Counted from the first letter of the stretch, positions 25,104 to 38,086 are shown. The stretch is DNA of 64,000 nucleotides from Aegilops tauschii subsp. strangulata (GCF_002575655.3 NC_053035.3:375201792-375265791), one strand, 5' to 3'. Notes: a model not told the origin generated them from the sequence alone. A program made the numbers and translations.

Positions 25104-26842
25104 TGAAGGAAATATGCCCTAGAGGCAATAATAAAGTTATTATTTATTTCCTTAATCATGATAAATGTTTATTATTCATGCTAGAATTGTATTAACCGGA
25201 AACATAATACTTGTGTGAATACATAGACAAACAGAGTGTCACTAGTATGCCTCTACTTGACTAGCTCGTTGATCAAAGATGGTTATGTTTCCTAGCCATA
25301 GACATGAGTTGTCATTTGATTAACGGGATCACATCATTAGGAGAATGATGTGATTGACTTGACCCATTCCGTTAGCTTAGCACACTATCGTTTAGTATTC
25401 TGCTATTGCTTTCTTCATGACTTATACATGTTCCTATGACTATGAGATTATGCAACTCCCGTTTACCGGAGGAACACTTTGTGTGCTACCAAACGTCACA
25501 CCGTAACTAGGTGATTATAAAGGTGCTCTACAGGTGTCTCCAAAGGTACTTGTTGGGTTGGCGTATTTCGAGATTAGGATTTGTCGCTCCGATTGTCGGA
25601 GAGGTATCTCTGGGCCCACTCGGTAATGCACATCACTTAAGCCTTGCAAGCATTGCAACTAATGAGTTAGTTGCGGGATGATGTATTACGGAACGAGTAA
25701 AGAGACTTGCCGGTAACGAGATTGAACTAGGTATTGAGATACCGACGATCGAATCTCGGGCAAGTAACATACCGATGACAAGGGGAACAACGTATGTTGT
25801 TATGCGGTTTGACCGATAAAGATCTTCGTAGAATATGTGGGAGCCAATATGAGCATCCAGGTTCCGCTATTGGTTATTGGCCGGAGACGTGTCTCGGTCA
25901 TGTCTACATAGTTCTCGAACCCGTAGGGTCCGCACGCTTAAAGTTTCGATGACAGTTATATTACGAGTTTATATGTTTTGATGTACCGAATGTAGTTCGG
26001 AGTCCCGGATGTGATCACGGACATGACGAGGAGTCTCGAAATGGTCGAGACATGAAGATTGATATATTGGACGACTATATTCGGACACCGGAATGGTTCC
26101 GGGGGTTATCGGATATATACCGGAGTACCGGGAGGTTACCGGAACCCCCCGGGGGTTTAATGGGCCTACATGGGCCTTAGTGGAGAAGAGGAGAGGCGGC
26201 TAGGGCAGGCCGCGCGCCCCCTCCCCCTCTAGTCCGAATTGGACAAGGAGGGTGGGGGGCGGCGCCCCTCTTTCCTTCCTCTCTCTCTCTCTCCTCTTCC
26301 CCCTTCTCCTAATCCAACAAGGAAGGGAGGGAGTCCTACTCCCGGTGGGAGTAGGACTCCTCCTGGTGCGCCCCTCTCCTGGCCGGCCGCCTCTCCCCCC
26401 TTGGTCCTTTATATACGGGGTCAGGGGGGCACCCCATAGACACAACAATTGATCATTGATCTTTTAGCCGTGTGCGGTGCCGCCTCCACCATAGTCCACC
26501 TCGATAATATCGTAGCGGTGCTTAGGCGAAGCCCTGCGTCGGTAGAACATCATCATCGTCACCACGCCGTCGTGCTGACGAAACTCTCCCTCAACACTCG
26601 GCTAGATCGGAGTTCGAGGGACGTCATTGGGCTGAACGTGTGCTGAACTCGGAGGTGCCGTGCGTTCGGTACTTGATCGGTCGGATCGTGAAGACGTACG
26701 ACTACATCAACCGCGTTGTGCTAACGCTTCCGCTTTCGATCTACGAGGGTACGTGGACATCACTCTCCCCTCTCGTTGCTATGCATCACCATGATCTTGC
26801 GTGTGCGTAGGAACTTTTTTGAAATTACTACGTTCCCCAACA
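25104..26842 (+). repeat. 3' LTR of element C
   Basis: It follows the polypurine tract caagtgggagac. It starts TGAAGGAAATATGCCC and ends GTTCCCCAACA. Length is 1,739 bp. It is followed by TSD ataat. Confidence 0.95.
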
Positions 26843-26847
26843 ATAAT

Positions 26848-29560
26848 CTAGTTCACATCGCCATGTGATTTAACATCAATATTTCACATCTTTATGTGGT
26901 TAACACCCATAGTTCACATCGCCATGTGACCAATACCCAAAGGGTTTACTAGATTTAGTAATCTAGTTCACATCACTATGTGATTAACACCCAAAGAGTA
27001 CTAAGGTGTGATCGTGTTTTGCTTGTGAGAGAAGCTTAGTCAACGGGTCTGTCACATTCAGATCCGTATGTATTTTGCAAATTTCTATGTCTACGATGCT
27101 TTGCACGGAGCTACTTTAGCTAATTGCTCCCACTTTCAATATGTATCCAGATTGAGACTTAGAGTCATCTGGATCAGTGTCAAAGCTTGCATCGACGTAA
27201 CCCTTTACGATGAACCTTCTGCCACCTCCATAATCGAGAAACATATCCTTATTCCACTGAGGATAATTTTGACCGCTGTTCAGCGATCTACTCCTAGATC
27301 ACTATTGTACTCCCTTGCTAAACTCAGTGTAGGGTATACAATAGATCTGGTACACAACATGGCATACTTTATAGAACCTATGGCTGAGGCATAGGGAATG
27401 ACTTTCATTCTCTTTCTATCTTCTGCCGTGGTCGGGCTTTGAGTCTTACTCAATTTCACACCTTGTAACACAGGCAAGAACTCTTTCTTTGACTGTTCCA
27501 TTTTGAACTACTTCAAAATCTTGTTAAGGTATGTACTCATTGAAAAAACTTATTAAGCGTCTTGATCTATCTCTATAGATCTTGATGCTCAATATGCAAG
27601 TAGCTTAACCGAGGTCTTTCTTTGAAAAAACTTCTTTCAAATACTCCTTTATGCTTTCTAGAAAAATTCTACATTATTTCCGATCAACAATATGTCATTC
27701 ACATATACTTATCAGAAATGATGTAGTACTCCCACTCACTTTCTTGTAAATACAGGCTTCACTGCAAGTCTGTATAAAACTATATGCTTTGATCAACTCA
27801 TCAAAGCGTATATTCCAACTCCGAGATGCTTGCACCAGTTCATAGATGGATCACTGGAGCTTGCACATTTTGTTAGCACCTTTAGGATCGACAAAACCTT
27901 CTAGTTGCATCATATACAACTCTTCTTTAAGAAATCCATTAAGGAATGTAGTTTTGACATCCATTTACCAGATTTCAAAAAATGTGGCAATTTGCTACCA
28001 TGATTCAGACAGACTTAAGCATCGCTACGAGTGAGAAAATATCATCGTAGTCAACACCTTGAATTTTGTCAAAATCTTTTTCGACAAGTCTAGCTTTGTA
28101 GATAGTAACACTACTATCAGCGTCCGTCTTCCTCTTGAAGATCCATTTATCTTCTATGGCTTGCCGATCATCGGGCAAGTCAACCAAACTCCACACTTTG
28201 TTATCATACATGGATCCTATCTCAGATTTCATGGCCTCAAACCATTTCGCGGAATCTGGGCTCATCATCGCTTCCTCATAGTTCGTAGGTTCGTCATGGT
28301 CAAGTAACATGACCTCCAGAACAGGATTACCGTACCACTCTGGTGCGAACCTTACTCTGGCTGACCTACGAGGTTCGGTAGTAACTTGATCTGAAGTTTC
28401 ATGATCATCATCATTAACTTCCTCAGTAATTGGTGTAGGCATCACTGGAACTGATTTCAGTGATGAGCTACTTCTCAATTCAAGAGAAGGTACAATTACC
28501 TCATCAAGTTCTACTTTCCTCCCACTCACTTCTTTCGAGAGAAGCTACTTCTCTAGAAAGGATCCATTCTCAGCAACGAATATCTTGCCTTCGGATCTGT
28601 GATAGAAGGTGTACCCAACAGTCTCCTTTGGGTATCCTATGAAGACACATTTCTCCGATTTGGGTTTGAGCTTATCAGGATCAAACTCTTTCACATAAGC
28701 ATCGCAACCCCAAACTTTAAGAAACGACAACTTTGGTTTCTTGCCAAACCACAGTTCATATAGTGTCGTCTCAACGGATTTAGATGGTGACCTATTTAAC
28801 GTGAATGCAGCTGTCTCTAATGCATAACCCCAAAACGATAGTGGTAAATCGGTAAGAGATATCATAGATTGCACCATATCTAATAAAGTACGGTTACGAT
28901 GTTCGGACACACCATTATGCTGTGGTGTTCCGGGTGGCGTGAGTTGCGAAACTATTCCGCATTGTTTCAAATGAAGACCAAAATCGTAACTCAAATATTC
29001 TCCTCCACGATCAGATTGTAGAAACTTTATTTTCTTGTTATGATGATTTTCCACTTCACTCTGAAATTATATGAACTTTTCAAATGTTTCAGACTTATGT
29101 TTCATTGAGTAGATATACCCATATCTGCTCAAATCATCTGTGAAGGTCAGAAAATAACGATACCCGCCACGAGCCTCAACACTCATCGGATCGTATACAT
29201 TAGTATGTATTATTTTCAATAAATCAGTTGCTCGCTCCATTGTTCCGGAGAACGGATTCTTAGTCATCTTGCCCATGAGGCAAGGTTCGCAAGCATCAAG
29301 TGATTCCAAAAGCCCATCATCATGGAGTTTCTTCATGCGCTTTACACCAATATGACCTAAACAGCAGTGCCACAAATAAGCTGCACTATCATTATTAACT
29401 TTGCATCTTTTGGCTTCAATATTATGAATATGTGTATCACTGCAATCGAGATCCAACAAACCATTTTCATTGGGTGTATGACCATAGAAGGTTTTATTCA
29501 TGTAAACAGAACAACAATTATTCTCTAACTTAAATGAATAACCGTATTGCAATAAACATG
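26848..29560 (-). pseudogene. pol: Element B pol remnant: GAG-pre-integrase, integrase, reverse transcriptase
   Basis: On the - strand the decayed polyprotein runs rightward to leftward. The pre-integrase zinc domain (LWHCCLGHIGVKRMKKLH) is near 29.35 kb. Integrase core pieces follow, including LQSDRGGEYLSYDF near 29.0 kb and the downstream FWGYALETAAFTLNR. The RT start (KARLVEKDFDKIQGVDYDD) is near 28.05 kb, and an RT C-terminal piece (LPVLQGVKLSKTQSPTTAED) near 27.45 kb. The frame is broken many times between these pieces. The last 400 bases (26848-27260) retain only traces of the RNase H side. The order integrase before RT is diagnostic of Copia. It is closely related to C's polyprotein but much older or faster decayed. 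Confidence 0.85.
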
Positions 29561-29823
29561 ATCAAATCATATTCATGCTCAACGCAAGCACCAAATAACA
29601 CTTATTTAGGTTCAACACTAATCCCGAAAGTATAGGGAGTGTGCGATGATGATCATATCAATCTTGGAACCACTTCCAACACACATCGTCACTTCACCCT
29701 TAACTGGTCTATGTTCATTCTGCAACTCCCGTTTCGAGTTACTAATCTTAACAACTGAACTAGTATCAAAACTGAGGGGTTGCTATAAACACTAGTAAAG
29801 TACACATCAATAACATGTATATC

Positions 29824-31459
29824 TGTAGGATCGGAAGTATGTCTAGGGGGGGTGATTAGACTACTTGACCAAATAAAAATCTAGCCTTTTCCCAATTTTA
29901 GTTCTTGGCAGATTTTAGCAACTTAGCACAAGTCAAGCAATCAACCTTCACATACAATTCTAAGAGTATTGCAGTGGAATGTAAAACAATTGCATATGAA
30001 GGTAAAGGGATGAGTGTGAGGGAGCAAACACAATGTTGACACGGAGATTTTTGATATGTGGTTCCGATAGGTGGTGCTATCGTACATCCACGTTGATGGA
30101 GACTTCAACCCACGTAGGGTAACGGTTGCGCGAGTCCATGGAGGGCTCCACCCACGAAGGGTCCACGAAGAAGCAACCATGTCTATCCCACCATGGCCGT
30201 CGCCCACGAAGGACTTGCCTCACTAGGGTAGATCTTCATGAAGTAGGCGATCTCCTTGCCCTTACAAACTCCTTGGTTCAACTCCACAATCTTGTCGGAG
30301 GCTCCCAAGTGTCACCTAGCCAATCTAGGAGACACCACTCTCCAAGAAGTAACAAATGGTGTGTTGATGATGAACTCCTTGCTCTTGTGCTTCAAATGAT
30401 AGTCTCCCCAACACTCAACTCTCTCTCATAGGATTGGATTTGGTAGAAAGAAGATTTGAGTGGAAAGCAACTTGGGGAAGGCTAGAGATCAAGATTTATG
30501 TGGTTGGAATGGAATATCTTGACCTCAACACAAGTGTAGGTGGTTCTCTCTCAGAAAATATATATTGGAGTGTAGGCATGTTCTGATGGCTCTCTCCACG
30601 AATGAAGAGTGGGTGGAGGGGTATATATAGCCTCCACACAAAATCTAACCGTTACACACAAATCACCAAACTCGGTGGGACCGAATCAGAGAACTCGGTC
30701 AGACCGATTTGGTTCAAAATGTGAATGTTAGGATTGGGACCGACAAGTCATCTCGGTGGGACCAATGTCATTAGGGTTAGGGCATAACGTAATCTCGGTG
30801 AGACCAATTTTGGTAATAGCCAAACAGAGAGTTGGTCAGGCAAACTCGGTGGGACCGATTCGCTCATCTCGGTTGGACCGAAACGTTACGAAAAGGAAAC
30901 AGAGAGTTTGCATTGCAATCTCGGTGGGACTAATCGCTCATCTCAGTTTGACCGAAACGTTACGAAGGGAAACAGAGAGTTTGCAACCCCATCTCGGTGA
31001 GACCGAGATCCCTATCGGTGAGACCGAATTGATTAGGGTTTCTGGCAGTGGCTATGTCAACTTAACTCGGTGGCTCCGGATGTGAAACTTCGGTGGGGCC
31101 GAGTTGGACTTTTGGTTTAGGACATATGTGGATATGAGAAAGTAGTGGAGGGGTTTGGAGCATATCACTAAGCATTTTGAGCAAGAATCTCATTAAGCAA
31201 CACCTCATCCCTTCTTAATAGTATTGGCTTTTCCTATAGACTCAATGTGATCTTGGATCACTAAAATAGAAAATTTAGAGTCTTGTGCTTTGAGCTTGAG
31301 CCAATCTTTTGTCCTTAGCATTTTGATGGGTCCACTTTCTAATCCATGCCATGCCAAACATTGAGCTTTCCTGAAATATTTATCTTGGAATAGCATTAGC
31401 TCAATGAGCTATATGTTGTTAAGAATTACCAAAACCACCCAGGGATAGTTGCACTTTCA
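29824..31459 (-). repeat. 3' LTR of element D
   Basis: On the + strand it runs tgtaggatcggaag to gttgcactttca, 1,636 bp. It has a palindromic TATA-like gtatatatagcc at 30620-30631 and a cluster of TCGGTnnnACCGA-type palindromes at 30670-31104. It pairs with 38087-41466. By eye several palindrome units are more degraded here, and at least two units present in the right LTR are missing here. Confidence 0.9.
30670..31104. repeat. Cluster of short palindromes TCGGTnnnACCGA in D's 3' LTR
   Basis: About a dozen spaced copies of a motif such as ctcggtgggaccgaa, ctcggtcagaccgat and ctcggttggaccgaa occur, separated by unrelated 15-40 base spacers. Each is an imperfect inverted repeat with 5-6 base arms and a 3-5 base centre. 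The matching cluster in the 5' LTR lies at 38930-39394. Confidence 0.8.
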
Positions 31460-31890
31460 ATCTCCCCCTTTTTGGTAATTGATGACAACATATAGATCAA
31501 AGCTTCGACAAATGATAAATAAGATTGAAAAACATCGTCGCTTTGAGAAGTATGTGATAAGCAAGAGCTCCCCCTAAATTTGTGCATTATTTAAGATTTG
31601 CTTTTGAATGCAAATGCACAATCGATTAGGATCATGGGTTACTCTTCCATGTCACATACATCTTGGTGGAGCGCTCAAAATGATAGAGATTAAAAACATG
31701 CACTCATCATCAAGCAAAGTGAATGATCATAATAGGATATGAAAGATAGCATTATCCAACAAGCATTAAGGGTAGCATATGATCAAACACTTGACCAAAT
31801 AAGTATCTCACAAGGACACAAAGTAATATCACACAAGCACGCAGTAAAGTTTCAAACCAACCAAAAAGAGTGCAAAGAGATATTAAAACC

Positions 31891-31926
<36 letters not shown>

Positions 31927-32007
31927 AAGCCTATGATCTATACATCTTTATCCCCCTTTGGCAACAAGTTACCAAAAAGTTTGAAAATGCATAGTGCTAA
32001 ACGACTC
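31460..32007. other. 3' non-coding region of element D, with (CT)n microsatellite
   Basis: No gene is seen between the polypurine tract and the accessory gene. A (CT)n run of about 16 units lies at 31893-31925. Confidence 0.75.
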
Positions 32008-34067
32008 TCAGGCTTGATCTTCAGGAGGTGGTGTTGAGAGAACGCCAAGGACGAAAGCTTCTGATGAAGTGGCTGGAGCTGGTGGAGTAGCTGCTGGAGT
32101 TGGAACTAGAGCTGTAGCTGCTGGTGCTGATGTTGTAGCTCTAGTGTCTGTCACTAGCACTCTAGCAGATCTCCGTCCTCTGGGCACTCTAGCAAATGCA
32201 TCTGTGGTAGACTTGCCCTTCTTCTCCTCTGCTTCCTCCTGAAGTTGCTCAACTGCAGTTTGGATCTCTGTGATCTTGACATCAAGGTCATAGAATTTTG
32301 TCTCAACAATCCTTTCCAAGCTCTCCTGGTTCTTGGTCAGGGTGGCCAGGCCCTACTCAATCCTCAGAGTGGATTGGATCAGATATCCAAGCTTCTGATG
32401 CTCGTCAGGGTGGCCTCTTCCACAGTTGGCATCTTTGCAGCCTTCTCAGTTTTAGCTTTGGCTTTCTTCTCTTGTGCTTGCACAGATGATGGTTCATTCT
32501 CAGTCATGACAACTGTATTGTCCTGAAATTCAGGATAGATGGGTAGATGCTCGTTGTCCAAGATGTACTTGCCTTTGCCCATCTTTGAGTTGATGAGCTC
32601 CTGGATGTGTGGGGCATATCCACAACTTCTCTTCTGATCAGCTGCAGTCCTCTTGATTGTTTCCACAATCAGGCTCATAACCTTGAACTTTTTTGGGACA
32701 TCAAATATGTGCAGCAAGTTGATAGCATGTCCTCTGATCATCTTGTGATCACCTGACTTGGGTAGAAGTGTGTGCCTCAGAATCCAATTGATTGTTGGCA
32801 GACCAGACAACAAATAGTGTACAGATCCAAACTTATGTGTGTCCAAGGCATCATCAGGGATCTCTTTGTACATATTGGCCATAGAGTTGTGGTCTTTCTT
32901 CTTCTTGGCATTGATATCCAAGTCATCCTCATGTTCCTCAGGAGCATTGATCAATTGAGTCCATTCTTCAACTGTAGACTGGTACCTAGTACCCTCAGAC
33001 ATCCACACAATCCTTCCATCTAGATAGAAGTGTGCAGTGGAGTAAAATTGCATAATGAGCTCATCATTCCACTTGGTGAACTTCTGAGCCACAAACTCAT
33101 CAACTCCACATGCCTTGAAGCTGTCATATACACCAGGAAAGTGATCCTCATTTTCCTTAATGAATTTCCAATCAACCCATCTCATGTCACACACTATGGG
33201 CTTCTTGTCAAGTAAAACAGTCTCATAGAAGTCCTGCTGTTCCTTAGTGTGGAATCTGTAGTCCACAGCAGTCCTTCTCCTGGTGGCATATGGATCAGAC
33301 TCTCTCCATAGTCTCAATCCTGAATCCTTCCTGATTTTCATGTTCTCTGCAATTGGGTGTGCATCATTGTGATCAGGGATCTTGGGCTTCAACTTTCTCA
33401 AAACAACAGAATCATCATCTTCTTCTTCAGCAGCTTGAGGCACTGGGGCCTTGTTTTTCTCCTCAGCAGGGATGTTCCTAGTGCTCCTCTTGGGTTTTGG
33501 CGTTGGAGCTGGAGCAGCAGTCTTAGGAGCAGTTTTGGGCTTAGATGGAGCAGCCCCTGCCTTAATTGCATCTCCCATGAGCTTTTGAGCTTTGGGTGCT
33601 GGTGCAGCATCCTCTTCCTCTTCCTCTTTAGAATCTTTCCTCATTGAGGGCTTGCCAAGAACTCTGGCAGTAGTGGTTCTGGCCCTCTTCTTCTTCTTAT
33701 CCTCACCAGCTGCTTCTTCTTCAGATTCAATGGTGAACTTCATGCTTTCACCTGTGGCAACTTTTCTTGGCTTAGACATGGGCTGTCTTCTTGCTGGCAT
33801 CTTAGTTTTCAGACCTGGCTTAGTTGCAGCAGCTGAGCCATACTCTTTCTTCAGCACTTTCTTCTTTGAAGTGGCTTCATCTTCAACAGCCACATAATCT
33901 TCATCTTCAGAGTCAGAAGTCCTCTTCTTCCTTGTCCTGGTAGCAGCATTTGGCAGATTGCTGGGAGTGCTCCTGCTGCCATCATCATAGCTGCTAGAGG
34001 GACTAGTGCCCTCACTTAACTGAACATGTTCCTCTGACTTGTTCTGGCTGTCACTTTGGTTAGACAT
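32008..34067 (-). pseudogene. Element D accessory gene, 'putative plant transposon protein' (PF20167-like)
   Basis: It starts at ATG 34067 and is open for 562 codons to 32379. The N-terminal 230 residues are a charged, Ser/Glu/Lys/Pro-rich region with basic runs (TRKKR, KKKKRAR) that could be nuclear targeting signals. About residues 250-480 hold a folded domain with FHTKEQQDFYE, NDELIMQFYSTAHF and GYAPHIQELINSKM. This resembles, from memory, the plant 'putative plant transposon protein' domain. Near 32407 a probable 1-base deletion shifts the frame. The old frame continues through a TAG (32353-32355) into a predicted coiled coil (KITEIQTAVEQLQEEAEEKK) and an Ala/Pro/Thr-rich tail ending at 32008. 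The ancestral protein was therefore about 685 residues. It is on the same strand as Gag, downstream of it. Function is unknown. Confidence 0.7.
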
Positions 34068-35825
34068 CTTGCAGGCAAACTGTCAGCTGACCCTGTGAAT
34101 AGGTTATAGATGAGGTAGAGTAGATGAGCATCACAAAGTACATGAGTTTTTGCAAAGAAGATGACTTAAAAACTTAGTTTTAGTTCTTCACAGAAAGCAT
34201 TTCGGATCTACCGATTTGTAAACTCGGTGATACCGAAGCAGCTTTTGGAACCTGAACTAGTGAACTCGGTCAGACCGAGTCACAGTTTGGTGGTATCGAG
34301 ACTGCTAGGGTTTCACAGAGAATCGAACTCGGTCACACCGATTTGCAATTTTCGGTCGGACCGAAAATGCGTGTGCTCTGGCCTAAGCCAAAATCGGTGA
34401 GACCGATTTCTACAACTCGGTCGGTCCGAGATGAATTCGGTGGAGACCTAACCCTAAATTTTCAAATCAAGACTAATCTACGGGACGTTTTCGCTGGACA
34501 GGATGATTTTAATTATGGCAAGAAACATGGCAAAGCAATGTGCTAAGAATCGGAGTTAAAGATTAGCACAATGATCAAGTCCGTACACTAGTGCGGCGAC
34601 GAACTTGCTACGGCGACAACGTCGGAGAAGATTTCCATTGACAGCGGCGGAGACCAGCGGCGGGAGGTCGCTGGCGACGAGAGGACGATCCGGAGACCAG
34701 AGGAGGCAGAGTAGGTTACGCGCGGGTGAAGGGGTTCGGAGAAATTTCCAAATTTTGACCCAGCGGTACATATAACCTGACCCTGTCGGTGTGACCGAGT
34801 GGAACGACTCGGTGGCACCGAGATGCAAAACTGCAAGCAGTTACTGCAACTCGGTGTGACCGAAAAGTTCTAATCGGTTGCACCGAGATTGAAGACCCTA
34901 GATCAACTTGGTGACTCGGTAGGACCGAAAGGATGAATCGGTCAGACCGATATGCACAAAGAGGTTTTGGAGGTTTAAGTCTATGACGAATCGGGATCTC
35001 CGAGTGCTCCTCACACAGAGTGGTTCGAATCTGACTTGATCAAACTTTGTGATGTAGCATGAATAGAGTTTGAGACGAGAAAAGCATAGATAGCTAGAGG
35101 GTGTTCTTAGGCATTCTTGTCCATCCATTTGGCAAAATAGAAAGAGCCAAACAATCATAGCAACAAATGGATGTCCTCGAATGAGTAAAATATGCATCCA
35201 ACATGCTCACACAATTAAAATGGCAAATGAAATATGTGACAAAGCATGCACAAACACTCTAGCATCTATCAAGCAATTGGCGATGACTAGGTCATCTATA
35301 TATGAGTATATTGACTTAGGAGTCAAATGAGAACATTTGATCATAAGTCATACTCATCGTTTAAGCACAAGTGGGGTTACCACTTTTACATAAAGCATTG
35401 TTGTGTTCACACCATTAGAGTTGCTTTAGCTCATTGATTTGAGTAAAGCTCCCCCTATATGTGATATCCCCCCTAAGAGGGATGAACTAACCTTGGGTTT
35501 TGTCGATGATGACTTCATGTAGGTGTTGAATATGTAGATGCTCAATGTTGATGAAGATCATTTGGAGCAATCCTTTGGAGTGAGTTGCACTTTCAATACC
35601 TACACGGGTTAGTCCCACAAGGAACAAACAAGGATATCCATAGACATAGAGTGACGCATACACACGATGATGTCCATGAAGTCATTAGGTTACCTTGTCC
35701 CTTGTCTTACCAACAAGAGGGTTTGTGACTCCTTGAACTAGTGCAAGATATGGAAGTTGTTTGCACTTGTCCTCGCCAAAATGATAGGTGTGAAGTATGT
35801 TGGCGGAGTCACCCTCAAGAACTCT
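34068..35825. other. Internal non-coding region of D between Gag and the accessory gene, rich in palindromes
   Basis: No coding sequence is supported. About 16 copies of the TCGGTnnnACCGA-type motif lie between 34200 and 35003, for example ctcggtcagaccgag, ttcggtcggaccgaa and ctcggtgtgaccgaa. At 35586 the sequence gagttgcactttcaatacc resembles the element's own LTR terminus (gttgcactttca). Part of this region may therefore derive from an LTR-like sequence that could act as an internal promoter for the accessory gene. That last point is inference. Confidence 0.6.
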
Positions 35826-37990
35826 CTAGTTCTTCTTCTTCTGGATCCACACCATCTTGATGGGAACCCTTGGAGTCGTAGTTGTACTTGATGAAGTGGA
35901 ACTAGATGTAGTCTTGGGAACCCACTTGACCAAGGCCTTAGGTGCTTCTTCAAATGCATCAATTTCCTCTTGAAGCTTATCCTTGCCTTTTTGCTTGTGG
36001 TCTTGTGGTGGAAGATCATCTTGAGCTTGTGTTCCTTTGAAAGAAGTAGGATCATACTTCTCTTGTTGAGAAACAAACTTCGTCTTGGGTATTGATCTTC
36101 TTCCCACTCAACTCCATTAGCATTGAACTTTCGTTCAAAACCAACACCTTGATTCTTCCGGTGTCTTCCTTGCTTGCGCACAATTTCCTCAAATTGCTTA
36201 CTTCCGGCAAGACTCTTGTAAACACCTTTCTCTATGATTCCCTTCAATAAGCTATTTTCTTGCTCAAGTGTAACTTGGCTAAGAGAATCATTAGTGGAAT
36301 CAAGAGAACTACTAGAAGCATCAACATTGGATTTAGCATGATTGTTGTTACTACTAGATGAAGAATCTTTCTTGTTCTTGTTGCTAGATTTAACTTGTGT
36401 CATGTAAGTAGACAAGAGTAAACGCTTGGCAATGTAAGAAGAACTTTTCTTGCGAAGATCATCATTGATTGCCTTTAAAAACTCATGCTCTTGCTCAAGG
36501 TTGAGCTTTTCAAAGCGTAGCTTATCATGAGTCTTTAAAAGTTCTCGATGATTTTCCAAGGTAGTTTCATGAGCTAACTTAAGAGTGTTTAGTTCTTGAG
36601 TTAGACGCTCAATCTCCTTCTTATCATCATCATTCGTTTTATCTTGATTAGCATGATTAATTGACGTTTCATCATAGTTTTCATCACTAGAGTTGTTAAC
36701 AAGTAAATCATCATCACCTAGCAAATCATCTTCATCACTATTGAAATCAACATACTCGGGATGTGTTACCTTTGGAGCTTTGGCCATGAAGCATCTGCCA
36801 ATTCCTTCATTTGGTGAGTCAAATATGTCATAGGAGTTGGTTGACACAAGTGCTAGACCGGCAACACCTTCATCTTGAGTATATTCGGAGACGGAGTGAT
36901 AACTTCTTTCGGAGTGATCGTCGGAGTCGTAGCCGGATACCCATTCACCAACATGAGCTTGATGTCTTCTTTTTGTGTAGCTCCTTGATGACTTTTCCTT
37001 TCTTTCCGAATCCTTGCTTCTCCGAGAGGGTCTTCGTTCATAACGATCATCTCTACTCCTCCTTTCTCTTGGTGGTGATTCTTCTCTTCTACTTCTTCTT
37101 TTGGGAGAATCTTCTCTTCTTTTGTAGGGGGCCGTACACTCATTGGAGTAGTGTCCGGGTCTTCCACAATTGTAGCAATTACGCTCACGACTAGAAGATC
37201 TTTTGTCATTGTAGGACCTTGACTTGGAAATTCTTTCTTCGCTTCTACTCTTGTAGAACTTGTTGAAGTTCTTTACCATTAGGCTCAATTCTTCATTGAA
37301 GGTTTGTTTCTCATTTGAAGATGTGGGAGTATCACAGGAGGCTTTGTAAGCACCACTTCACTTGTTGTGAAGCTCTTCCTTATCCTTGAGTGACATCTCA
37401 TGAGCAACAATTCTTCCAATGATTTCCGTTGGCTTGAGATCTTTGTAATTGGGCATCATTTGGATCAATGTGCACACGGTATCATATTTTCCATCCAGGG
37501 CTCTTAGGATCTTCTTGATGATGAATTTGTCGGTCATCTCTTCACTTCCTAAGCCGGCAATCTCATTTGTGATGAGAGCAAGCCTAGAGTACATTTCAGC
37601 GACACCTTCACCATCCTTCATTTTGAACTTGTCAAGTTGACTTTGAAGCACATCCAATTTGGATTCCTTGACGGAGTCGGTACCTTCGTCCATATCAATC
37701 AAAGTATCCCAAATTTCCTTTGCATTCTCAAGACGGCTGATTTTGTTGAATTCTTCGGGGCACAATCCGTTGAAGAGAATATCACAAGCTTGAGCATTGT
37801 ATTGTAGCATCTTCAACTCTTCCGCGGTAGCTTCACGGTTCGGTTCTTTCCCATCAAAGAATTCACCTTGCAAGCCAATACACACAATAGCCCAAATGGC
37901 GGGGTTATGTCCAACAATATGCATTTTCATCTTGTGCTTCCAACTAGCAAAATTAGTGCCATCAAAGTAAGGACCTCTACGGTGGCAATT
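35826..37990 (-). pseudogene. gag: Element D Gag: UBN2 domain, zinc knuckle, long coiled-coil tail
   Basis: The reading frame is recognisable from about 37990 (RRGPYFDGTNFASWKHK) and open from 37930. A UBN2-type Copia Gag domain (AIVCIGLQGEF, ENAKEIWDTLIDM, LDVLQSQLDKFKM) covers the first 190 residues. A TGA at 37358-37360 interrupts it in frame. The same frame continues with an Arg/Ser-rich stretch, one CCHC knuckle (CYNCGRPGHYSNEC), an Arg/Glu/Ser-rich region, an Asp-rich block (SDEDDLLGDDDLL) and a long coiled coil (36.4-36.65 kb). Near 36087 a 1-base shift moves the C-terminus into another frame, ending at 35826. The intact form would exceed 700 residues, much longer than the usual Copia Gag, and no protease follows it. 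An upstream stop leaves the true start uncertain. Confidence 0.8.
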
Positions 37991-38072
37991 TCCCTCGCCA
38001 TACTCTCCTAGGTTGTGAAACCAAGGCTATGACCACCAAAAGCTATGGAAATCAAAGCAAATGGAGACCAAA

Positions 38073-38084
38073 GCTCTGATACCA
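38073..38084 (-). promoter_or_regulatory. Primer-binding site of element D (initiator tRNA-Met)
   Basis: The - strand reads TGGTATCAGAGC, the exact plant Copia consensus, two bases inside the 5' LTR end. Confidence 0.9.
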
Positions 38085-38086
38085 CT

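Larger units (their letters stand above)
18267..26842 (+). mobile_element. Element C: nearly complete BARE-1/Angela-related Copia retrotransposon
   Basis: TSD ataat occurs at 18262-18266 and 26843-26847. The LTRs are 18267-19962 and 25104-26842, with a primer site at 19964 and a polypurine tract (gtgggagac) ending at 25103. One gag-pol runs on the + strand from 21197 to 25070. C sits in element B only 28 bases from B's 3' LTR, so the two LTRs form a head-to-head inverted repeat. LTR pairs look highly similar (a few differences per 100 bases in stretches I compared by eye), so insertion is fairly recent. The coding region has one nonsense codon, one 1-base deletion and one larger deletion, so the copy needs trans help. 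Confidence 0.95.

Noticed and set aside
29824..31459. D's LTR as a MITE or CACTA end
   Set aside because: Direct (not inverted) long terminal repeats, 5-bp TSD, perfect initiator tRNA-Met primer site and a polypurine tract show an LTR retrotransposon.
38073..38084. tRNA-like sequence near 38.08 kb (and 15.8, 20.0, 43.6 kb)
   Set aside because: Only the 12-18 bases complementary to a tRNA 3' end are present. These are primer-binding sites, not tRNA genes. I saw no tRNA or rRNA gene in the window.
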